From Cydia pomonella (Eukaryota; Arthropoda; Insecta; Lepidoptera; Tortricidae): a stretch of DNA of 64,000 bases. Location of the stretch: assembly GCF_033807575.1 (NCBI RefSeq), contig NW_026907804.1:124001-188000 (forward strand), written 5' to 3'. Position 1 is the stretch's first letter. The number at the start of each line of letters is the position of its first letter. The notes below the pieces were generated by a model. The model did no database searches, was not told where the DNA came from, and saw only the letters and a list, made by a program, of their open reading frames with translations. The position numbers and the translations under genes are program-made. Positions 55,285-64,000 of the stretch are shown here, in pieces.

Positions 55285-56060
55285 TGTTTTTTTTTTTTAT
55301 AACGATAGGCAAGCGTTTGACCACGATTTCACCTGATGGTAAGTGATGATGCGGTCTACGGTGGAACACGCTTACCTATGAGATACCTATTTACCCTAGC
55401 CTTGAAGAGACCCAGATTGTACTCATGCGGAAACACAGACTCGGGCAGGGCATTCCACTCCTTGGCAGTTCGCATAAGAAATGTTGAAGCAAAACGCTTC
55501 GTGCGTATTTGTGGAATACCTACCATGAAGCGATGCCGGAGTGCCGATTGTCTGGTAGTCCGATGGTGAAATGGGGACGGAGGAATAAGGTTGTGCAGTT
55601 CCTCGGCACACTCTCCGAAATGTATTCTGTAAAAGATCGTTAGGCTGGCAACCTTGCGACGATGCTCCAGACTTTGGAGTCGAGCATTCGTCAGATCGTC
55701 ATCATTAATGATTCTCTTGGCTCTCCTCTCAACTGACTCGAGCGCCTCAAGCTGGTATTTTGCTGAACCATCCCACAGATGCGAACAGTATTCCACACAT
55801 GATCGCACTTGTGCTAGGTAAAGATCGAGCAGTTGCCTAGGTGTAAAATACTGCCTCACCTTGTTGAGGATGCCCAGCTTTTTTGCTGCTAACTGTGCTT
55901 TCGACTCGATGTGCGGGCCGAAGTTGAGTTTCGAAGTCAGCGAGATTCCGAGAAGCTCAAGATGGTCGGTTATCGGAAGGGATACATTTCGGAAAGTAGG
56001 AGTCAGATGGAATGGACTCCGTTTGCTATGTAACTTTGATTTGGAATTTTGAATACCTAT
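55285..56060 (-). pseudogene. LINE RT C-terminal part, 167-codon frame
   Basis: The minus frame 55859-55356 reads RQYFTPRQLLDLYLAQVRSC then VEYCSHLWDGSAKYQLEALE, SVERRAKRII, and near the end AKEWNALPESVFPHEYNLGL followed by FKARVNRYL. This is the conserved tail of non-LTR reverse transcriptases. The 3' UTR runs to a run of T (A on the minus strand) at 55289. Upstream (to 56060) further RT sequence continues out of frame. A different family from the two LINEs in PDXDC1. Confidence 0.75.
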
Positions 56061-56234
56061 ATATCTCAGAAAACTTTTTATTTTATTTATATCTTGTTTC
56101 TATACGACCTAGGCTATCTGCTATCTTTGTGATTGGTGCGCATCTCACGCATTACTTTCATTGCATTTCGCATGCACTAATCAGCTTAGCCAATTTTCAA
56201 GGTCATTTCAAAATAGGATCAAAAGCGTAACAAG

Positions 56235-56513
56235 TTGTTCAATCAGAAAAACCAGAACGTGAGAAACGTGAGAAATACCAGATATAGACATGCAATACAA
56301 ACGAGAGGTGGCAAAACTGCTTTATTAAGGAAAAGTATATTAGGCATGGCGTCCAAAATATACAATTCACTACCTGAAAGCCTTAAAGTATTAGAGATCC
56401 AAAAGTTTAAAAACATATTAAAGACAGAGCTCATCAAAGGAACATACTATACCATCAATGAATTTTTATCTGACAAAAACTTTGCCCGTAACCAAAAGTA
56501 TCCCTTCTATTAA
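56235..56513 (+). pseudogene. LINE C-terminal fragment
   Basis: The frame reads TRYRHAIQTRGGKTALLRKS, then MASKIYNSLPESLKVLEIQK and FKNILKTELIKGTYYTINEF. The arrangement NSLPESL ... FK-x-x-L ... YYTINEFL is the last domain of CR1/jockey-type polyproteins. 5'-truncated; an (ACTT)n stretch follows at 56698. Confidence 0.65.
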
Positions 56514-57208
56514 TTTATTTTATGTGACATAATTTCAAATTAATGTGCTATAATGTAAATATATAATAGGTTCTAAGCTATCTAGATAATAAGTTAGCTA
56601 TAAGACTAAATATTTGTACACCTATATGGTAGATCACAGAGTACTATATCATTTCACTGTCATCTGTATTATAACCTGTGTTTCACAAATAAAATATTAC
56701 TTACTTACTTACTTACTAGAACCGGCTCCGGTAAGTTTTCCTTATGTCCTCGGAGTAAGAGGCACTGCGCAGTGCCCACTTTTTATACGAGTAGGTATCC
56801 TTGGCGTTTTTATACCAACATTAGGACAAAAACCTGTTAAGGTATGCTGTTACAAAAACCGCATAGGTGCCCGGTTAATTTGTGTGTCGGTGTAAGTTTC
56901 CGAGCGATCAAAAAACCCACTGGAAATACCCGTATAGCAAAACAAAACTTTGGCTGTTTATGATTAAGAGCCCGTTAACCATTTTAGAGCAAAAATGTAA
57001 AATTTCATCGACTAAATTTATCAATTTGACATTTTTGCGACCAAAATCGAAAACGGTCTCTTAAATTAAACTCCATATATTACGAGTAACTAATTGTCTT
57101 ATACGGCTTGTATTTATTGATAAGACCACAACACGTTTTAAGGGTAATTGACCGAGCGTTAACGAAGGTCTCTATTTCAGCTGGGGCACAAGTTAACACC
57201 GAGTAAAT

Positions 57209-57317
57209 ATATTAAACATGTTACAACGGGTCACTCACGTATTTAAGTCGAAAACGCTCGACATGTTTCACTCCGTACCCCGTATACGTGAGTGACCCGT
57301 TGTAACATATTTAATAT
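57209..57317. repeat. Inverted repeat with 34-bp arms
   Basis: The left arm at 57209-57243 includes gttacaacgggtcactcacg; the right arm at 57284-57317 includes cgtgagtgacccgttgtaac. There are one or two mismatches and a 40-base centre containing gaaaacgctcgacatgtttc. Confidence 0.8.
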
Positions 57318-57349
57318 GTGTGTGTCTCACGGAAGTTTTGTTACTAAAA

Positions 57350-58265
57350 TTGCTAATCTTTACCGAGTAAATACTCAGTAAATACTCAGTATTTACTCAA
57401 TATAGCAGTATTTTCTCGTTTATACCCAAATTGGTGGGTATAAACTATTTAGAGTGCTGAAAGGGCATATAAATTTGAAATAGGTATACGTGTATTTTGT
57501 AAGCCGCTACTGCATTAAGTACTCAAAATTGTAAGAAATATTTTTTAAGGGGGACAATGTAACTAATTTTTACAAAAAAAAACAGAAACCATCATTAAAT
57601 AGGTCTTTAAAAATTACTTGTACACAATATACCTACAAGTTGCTGTTGAAGGCTAGAGTAGAGACTATCCTCCATAAAAAAAAATATTTTTTGATAAATT
57701 GAATACTTTTAGAAAAAAACCCGTTTCTAAAGGCCGAAATAATGTTTACCTTTCTTTAACTTTCAAACCAAAGTTTAAAAAAAATATCAAAAGATTAGCC
57801 GAAGAATGGAGTACAAAAAAATACTTTGAACATGATCCATTGAGCCATTATTAAGTTTTCTTAAAAAAACCCTTACTAAAAGGTCTTAAGTGCAGCGTAA
57901 ACACTTTTGCGCAACATGCAGTTATCTATAACATCGATAGAACTCAAGTCCCATATTTTTAAAGTCCTCCATATCCTTCTTATTAAAAACAAAATTGTTA
58001 ACTACGCATTATTACAAGTTGCCTCTCATTGACGATTACCCTTTTTTTTTCAAAAATTAAGCGTCCTATATGCTTTTTCCTTTGTAAATATTGTTAGTAT
58101 ACGTTAATTATCTTATCACTCTTCAATTTAAAACAATTTAGTTCTTAAATCTCACTTTTTATATACTTTATCAGCAATCGTTTTTACTCAGCTAAATGAG
58201 TAAACACGGGTATTTATCGGATGCTTTGAGTAAATACTGAGTACCCCTACCCATCTCTAGCTACG
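57350..58265. repeat. AT-rich element bounded by GAGTAAATACTCAGTA motifs
   Basis: The left edge has gagtaaatactcagtaaata then ctcagtatttactc (57364-57398); the right edge has ttgagtaaatactgagtacc then cctacccatctctag (58229-58260). The related edges suggest one mobile element of about 0.9 kb; the interior has no coding frame. Confidence 0.35.
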
Positions 58266-58749
58266 GAGCATTAACGATTGGCATGTTGGCTACGCGGGCA
58301 GGGCCCGTACATTTCATGCCGTTGACGCAAAAGTAACGTCACGCTACACTGAGTATGATTCCAATGTCAACCGGGACAAATGTGTCACTTGAGGTAAATG
58401 CGTCTTTTAAATATTTCTTTTAAACGGAACATTTTATAAATATTGCAACCCCCTCTGTTCGAAGTGTTGATGTCGATGGCTATAATTGTTATAATACGTT
58501 GCGTTTCGAAGATAATTAAGCGCATTTATCTCGGTATTCCCAATTGACCTTAGTCTTTTCGTAATAATCATTGATCAACAATTCAACAGTAAAGATAAGC
58601 CCATGCATACAATTCCGACCGAACATTCTCGTTAAGCAAAACCATCTGTTGTATTTTATTATTTCCTTTATTTTTCTTTCTTCTTATGTTAGACTTTTTA
58701 CAACATGAATATAAATGTAAAATACGAAAACACGTACAAAAATAATTAT

Positions 58750-59150
58750 ACATATTATAAAAACCTAACCTAGGGTGCCGCCAGCAGCGGGGCAGGGCCC
58801 AAGCTGCCGGTGGTCAGGGCCGCAGAGAGAGGAACCGCCAGACTCTCCGCGCCGTATCTAAGATCACCGCCTTTTGCATCTGACCCTAGTATTTTTTTAT
58901 TGTTATTATTGTAGTGTTATTGGGCCTTTCAGTGCCACGTTGACCAGGTATTCATCTATTGTAGCGGCCCTGTAATGAGCGAGGTCTACAGCTCACAGAG
59001 CCACTAATAGTTACTATATGCCCTAATTAATAGGTTGTCTGGAAGAGATCGCTTCTTAGCGATAACACCGCCTGTTGTTACCTAACTTTTAAGTGTTTTT
59101 TCATTTCCTGTCTATTTTTAACTGTATGGTGCACAATAAAGAATATTTAC
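58750..59150. repeat. Retroelement 3' segment, unidentified
   Basis: A GC-rich start (gggtgccgccagcagcgggg), then ggtctacagctcacagagcc near 58983, which echoes agtctacagctcgcagagct at 17490, and a tail ggtgcacaataaagaatatt at 59128. Confidence 0.35.
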
Positions 59151-59419
59151 TTACTTAATACTAACTATAGTGAAACAATTTGTTTTGTATTTTATTTCAA
59201 TCTTTTTTATTATTAAATGGTACCTAATGTTACCATATTTCAACGTTTAAGTAACAAACAGCATTCCTCTTTACCAACTCTTTACCCTGATGCACGCCAT
59301 CTGTCGTGGTAATCCCATGATGAGAAAATCTTCGTCATCATCGTTTTCATACGTAATGCAATAGTCATTAAAATAATGACAATAAGAATAATTACACATA
59401 ATACATTATAATTATAATA

Positions 59420-59620
59420 ATAATTCAGCCTATACACGTCCCACTGCTGGGCACAGGCCTCCTCTCATGCGCGAGAGGGCTCGGGCTAGAGTCCCTACGC
59501 TGGCCCAATGCGGGTTGGGGACTTCACATACACCTTTGAATTTCTTCGCGGATGTATGCAGATTTCCTCGCGATGTTTTCCTTCACCGAAAAGCTAGTGG
59601 TGAATATCAAATGATATTCC
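59420..59620 (+). repeat. RTE-type LINE segment
   Basis: cagcctatacacgtcccact then gctgggcacaggcctcctct, followed by tgcgggttggggacttcaca and ttttccttcaccgaaaagc. I recognise this as a dispersed lepidopteran retroelement block; partial copies are at 8060 and 48330. Confidence 0.5.
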
Positions 59621-59927
59621 GTAAAGTCCTTAACCTTCTTATTAAAAACAAAATTGTTATAAGTTCCGAAAAACTCATTGATAACAAAAGTCATTATAAA
59701 ACATGACTATATACTGCTTAAAAATTCTATTACAATAGGTATTATATCAATGACAGTTTAGATGAAATCACAATATAACAAAAGAAACGTATAATAAAAA
59801 TTACATTATAACATATAATAATATTATATCAAGTGGCATTATGACAAATGTAGATAGTTAAATTATATTAAGCATTACACACCCATTCTTTAACTCTACT
59901 AAAGGTTAAGTAACTTTTTTCACTTTT

Positions 59928-59972
59928 TAGGGTTCCGTAGCCAAATGGCAAAAAACGGAACCCTTATAGATA
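59928..59972 (+). repeat. 5' fragment of the GGTTCCGTAGCCAAATGG repeat
   Basis: ttagggttccgtagccaaat then ggcaaaaaacggaaccctta; identical start to 39066. Confidence 0.65.
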
Positions 59973-60099
59973 TTGTTTTTTTATGTATTTATGTGTTTAT
60001 AACGGGAAGTAAGGGTCATGCCACTGCATATCCGCGTCCGCACGCTGCCACCTCATATTGCCAACTTTTGTAATAATAATATATAATAATAATCTATTA

Positions 60100-60455
60100 A
60101 ACTACGTCCAAAAGGGAGGTATGGGCATTGTGAAGTGAATGTCATCTCGCTTTGTGTGGTAGGGCACAGCCAGTGGATGTCATTCCAGATCTAGAGCAGA
60201 GCCCAACTGGGGAAGTACCTCCACCTTACAGAAAACCGCAGCCAAATAACACTAGACCCTACTCATAGACTTCATAGTGTTGTGTTCCTGCCGGTAAATA
60301 AGGTTGCCAGAGCTCAACGTGGAGGGGCGGGTTTAGGGTCGGCAACGCGCATGTAACTCCTCTGGAGTTGCAGGCGTACATAGGCTACGGAGATTGCTTA
60401 CCATCAGGCGGGCCGTATGCGTGTTTGCCGCCGACGTAGTATTAAAAAAAATCTG
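60100..60455 (+). repeat. LINE-type 3' region, copy 2, with full tail
   Basis: Matches 3868-4160, then continues through tcggcaacgcgcatgtaact to cttaccatcaggcgggccgt, gtttgccgccgacgtagtat and an A run. Its last roughly 110 bases are the same as the 3' end of the LINE at 33414-34990, while the part before is unrelated. Confidence 0.7.
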
Positions 60456-60689
60456 CCATAACAATGCTTAAACACGTTATCGAGGCAGGCGGTGACTTAC
60501 CGCTGACTAGAGGGGCCCCTGAAACTGCCATCGTAAAGACGACCAGGAGCAACACCGGTGTGAGCGGCTCAGGGGTGTCGAGAGGTGTGCGCCGCTTTCT
60601 ACCCAGTGGCTGATAACAGCCACTGTGCCGACTCGCGTCTTATGCATCTTTCAAGTTATGGGCAAACAAATCAGATCGACGGGAAGATC

Positions 60690-60842
60690 CGCGAGTAATA
60701 GGCCTAACTTATTACGAACGTCTACCCGCCGAATTAAGAACTGAAATATCTAACGAAGCATTTGAACGTCAATTGAGGGACTTTTTATTGGAAAACCCAT
60801 TATATTCAGTGGATGAATACATGGAATTAAAATTATAATAAC
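60690..60842 (+). pseudogene. LINE C-terminal fragment
   Basis: The frame reads VIGLTYYERLPAELRTEISN then EAFERQLRDFLLENPLYSVD and EYMELKL plus stop. It resembles the SLPQSLRDM...FLSQHNFYSVKEYLN ending of the intact LINE at 30544, but diverged. Confidence 0.6.
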
Positions 60843-61219
60843 TAAGTATTTAACATTATAGTTTATGTAAAATTGATTTAAGATCACATTTGTTCTAGAC
60901 TATTATTAATTATTACTGCTCTTAGTTTTAATGACGATCATTATGTGATATCTACTAAATATTTAGTTTGACATGTATTCCATTATTTCTTTTGTTTCCT
61001 GTTTCCTTTGTTTCATAGTTTTTAATTTGACGGTAATTTCGAATTTGTTTTTTTTTTTTTTTTATAATTATTAATATTATTATTGACGTTTTATACGAGT
61101 AATTATATGTTTGCATGCCAAATCATTGACGATCATACTCGTAATGTAAATTCATATAGATTAACATAAGAATAATTTACACTGTAATTTATCGTTATGA
61201 AAATAAATAAATCTAAATC

Positions 61220-61545
61220 TAAAAATCTAAATCACTTCCACCCCCGGAGCATATAGCTCTAACGATTCCTCTCTGGACGGCCAATGAACGCAAGCCAGAG
61301 CTGAGAGTTCTGCGGGTCCCCTTGGGGTCCACTCCGACCGAAGAAAACACGCCGGAGACGGAGACCCTGACCGACTCTCGGGAGCACTCGGGTCCGTGGA
61401 GTCGTTACTCCCCAACAGCTCGCCACAAGTTGCCCTGCGGCCTGCGGACTTGTTATTATTATTTGTATCTCCGTTACAAATTCTCGGGTGTTCAAGCCCG
61501 GTCATTTATAGGGCGTGCGTGGGTATATAGATCCAACACGTAGAT
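61220..61545. repeat. GC-rich retroelement-like segment
   Basis: A GC-rich block in AT-rich DNA starting ccacccccggagcatatagc and including agagctgagagttctgcggg. Frames on both strands (61227-61505 minus, 61322-61543 plus) are open but show no recognised domain. Confidence 0.3.
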
Positions 61546-62219
61546 GCCGTTTGGAGAGCTTTGATGTCATGTAGAACGCCTGCTGGAACCCATTCACGGG
61601 TACATAAATAGCTACCCGAACACGAAGACCAGAACATTATGCTCATGTATCATGATCCATCCTCACGAATTTTTGTTTGTGATACAAGCAGGATGTAGCA
61701 AATATTACGATGTGATGTAGGAAGTCCTAATGCCCCTGATGGACCCTAGTCCGCCAGCCCATTAAATCCTTATCTTGTCATTTAATAAATAAATTATATA
61801 TCACAACACGTAGATTTTCCTCAATAACTGTGAGTTTGATACCTACTGGCTACTATCGCAAATCCTGATATTAGGAGGAAGGAAAACACGAAGCCAGTTT
61901 CTGTAAACGGTAAATGTAAATGAACTGACTCTGGTAAGTAGGTAGGTTGTAGGCAGTTTCTTTACATTCTTACCGTATGTTTGAGCATGCACATATAGTA
62001 TTTATAATTTCATATAGTCATAGTAAGTATTCATTCATAAACAAACAAATTTATCCAGAAACAATCTGCGTTGTAGAATAAATTATATGAAAAATAATCA
62101 AAGAATTTATCAAATGCAGTACAATTAACCACGGTACCTATAAATATACATCTCAATTGCATAACTAAGGCAGCAAAACAAGTAACACTTAAGACCTAAC
62201 AAAATCTACAGTAAGTACA

Positions 62220-62575
62220 AAAATACATTCTCAACAAAAACTATTTGAATTTGTGTTTCGAGGTACGAGTAGGCAGTATATTTACATTCGACCCGTTTTT
62301 GTCTGAAGAAATGTCACTTTTTCCACTGACTCATCCGATCTATATCATATCTAGGCCTAATAAATATTTGACGTATCTTAAAGTTCGAATCGGCAGAGAG
62401 ACAGTTTGTATGTTCGCGATAAATTCAAAAAAGACTGAACAGATTTTCATGTGGTTTTTACCTAATAATAGAGTGATTTTTGAGGAAGGTTTAGGAATGT
62501 ATTTTGTTAAGGTTTTGTGGAACCCGTGCGAAGCCGGGGCGGGGTGGGGTGGGTCGCTAAGTTATTAATAAAACA
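62220..62575. repeat. Repeat ending in CGAAGCCGGGGCGGG
   Basis: The segment ends cccgtgcgaagccggggcgg then ggtgggtcgctaagtt, a terminus I associate with a moth repeat family. The overlapping 107-codon frame has no recognised domain. Confidence 0.35.
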
Positions 62576-62979
62576 TGTGTAACTTCATTCATTAGGGTCT
62601 ATAGGTACACATACTTACTACCCGTGGAATAAAAATGTGATCGTATGTAACATACACGATCTGTAGAAGATAAGCTTCTCACATAGACACTTTCTTAATA
62701 TAAAACTGGGCTCAAAAATCGTATGAAATACAAAGTAAAATAGAAAAGTCATTGGAATAACCGGTAGCATTAAAAACGAGGTTTGATCAAAGCACTGGAC
62801 ACACCAGAACTTTCCTAGTTTCCTGCATCTTGGAGTCGCAATTCTTTGTCAGCCTCCTCAGGTACTGTCAGCAGGCAAATTAGTTAACTAGGTGAGGTGT
62901 TAAAATAAATAGATGTAAAAGTTACCCTTTTGACAATATCTGCGTCCACTTCCGCGTTCCAGGGTTAGCGAACTAACTC

Positions 62980-63036
62980 GCAGTTAACCATTTATACAGC
63001 GTTAAACTGCACTGTATAAACGGTTAACTCGGAGTT
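62980..63036. repeat. Imperfect hairpin with about 24-bp arms
   Basis: agttaaccatttatacag and ctgtataaacggttaact flank cgttaaactgca; outer bases also pair partly. Confidence 0.7.
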
Positions 63037-63087
63037 TTTTCTGTTTGACGCAATGGTTGACTGGTAGAGAACGCCGTCGGGCATTAA

Positions 63088-63145
63088 TTCCGCCATTTGT
63101 ACTTTTTTGTATTGTGCAATAAAGATTAAATAAAGAATTATACAT
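63088..63145 (+). repeat. Retroelement tail (TTGTGCAATAAAG family)
   Basis: ccgccatttgtacttttttg then tattgtgcaataaagattaa; third copy. Confidence 0.5.
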
Positions 63146-63511
63146 ACTTTCACTTCATAAAAGTATAATAAAATTAAAAGAAAAAAACAAATAACAGAAT
63201 TATAGAACTAAGTAACCTATAAAACTTAAAATATAAATCTAAAAATAAATAAAACTTAGATTAGTTTTATTTGTTTTTAGATTTACTACTAACAACTAAC
63301 TTTTAGTTAATTTAGAATGTTTTGATTGTACGGCGGCGGCGGCTAGGTTTGTGTGACTCTCACGTGAATATAATTAATTAATTACGCAACTAAGTAAACA
63401 CAAGCGAGTGTCTCGTACTGACTGCACTGGCAGGCTGGAAGATGGAGCGTAACACAATAACTACATCTATTCCTGTTCAGCCTCGGGACTTGCATAGAAC
63501 GGAAAGACATG

Positions 63512-63769
63512 GGGCCCGACTCGAAGAATGATTAAGAGATGCTTAAGATCTTGGAAAGAGATTGAAAAGATCGATAACTAAACGATATGTCAAAATTGAC
63601 GTTTATTTCGATTCTGCTGTGATCTCTATAAGATCTATTTACGATATTTCTCACGTCAAAGTGACATTGGTTGCCCCAATCGTGCCGCTTCTGTCAATTA
63701 TACGACATACAAACGATATCTAATTGAGAACTTATCGTTATCTTATCTTTTCATTCTTCGAATAGGGCC
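63512..63769. mobile_element. MITE copy, inverted relative to 8976-9218
   Basis: Starts ggggcccgactcgaagaatg and ends cattcttcgaatagggcc. It carries, in reverse, the same internal blocks as 8976-9218 (cgataactaaacgatatgtc, tcaattatacgacatacaaa). Confidence 0.65.
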
Positions 63770-64000
63770 GATGGTTGCATAACAATACATTATGTTGATG
63801 CTCACACAAAAATTAGGACTTGCGAGTTGCGAGCTATGCGTCATACCGGCCAACACGTCGGTTTGTAACGTAAAGTAAGAAATGTCATAGATTTGATGGC
63901 CGACGCAAAGCCGAGGTCGACAACCATGTGATCTGAGGCTTTTTTATTTATTGTCCAAGGTTTGTACGGTCACATCTGAAAATATCGATACGAAAAAAGT

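Noticed and set aside
62245..62568. 107-codon plus frame
   Set aside because: It ends in a repeat terminus (cgaagccggggcgggg) and shows no recognisable domain.

Overview
This 64 kb window is nuclear DNA from a moth or butterfly (Lepidoptera). The evidence is split genes with short GT-AG exons, AT-rich introns and intergenic DNA, a tRNA-derived SINE with lepidopteran features near 48.5 kb, many broken LINE, RTE-like and MITE copies, and insect-type orthologues of four animal genes. There are no bacterial operons, Shine-Dalgarno sites or CRISPR.

Layout. (1) 0.1-4.5 kb: the 3' part of a cytochrome P450 gene on the plus strand; its upstream exons lie off the window. (2) 4.5-9.9 kb: gene-poor DNA with LINE/RTE scraps, a 70-bp tandem repeat and a MITE. 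(3) 10.0-12.0 kb: a complete five-exon deoxynucleoside kinase gene (dNK). (4) 12.2-16.4 kb: small inverted-repeat elements and a 3.1 kb PIF/Harbinger-like element flanked by TTA. (5) 17.1-20.3 kb, minus strand: NDUFS8 (ND-23), the TYKY 2x[4Fe-4S] subunit of respiratory complex I. (6) 20.9-44.3 kb, plus strand: a 14-exon PDXDC1 orthologue (717 codons as I splice it), divergent from NDUFS8 across about 0.6 kb. Its introns carry hAT-like MITEs, a 5.5 kb nested transposon with a perfect 10-bp target duplication and an intact 748-codon LINE reverse-transcriptase frame, and other repeats. (7) 44.3-64 kb: no gene I can support; LINE remnants, a SINE, foldback elements and palindromes.

The most unusual signal is one that recurs in unrelated genes. 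The 3' end of a coding exon, usually with the following splice donor, has been duplicated in tandem, and copies further downstream look more decayed. It is seen at the P450 heme exon (4 copies), the P450 last exon (2), the NDUFS8 stop-codon end (8 x 36 bp), PDXDC1 exon 5 (3), PDXDC1 exon 11 (2), and most strikingly PDXDC1 exon 13, where a 67-bp exon-tail-plus-donor unit occurs 39 times over 2.6 kb. A partial copy of exon 10 also lies in a later intron. Each event keeps the original acceptor and reading frame, so the genes can still be spliced normally. The exon models come from reading frames, intron phases and remembered family features; no transcript or alignment was available.
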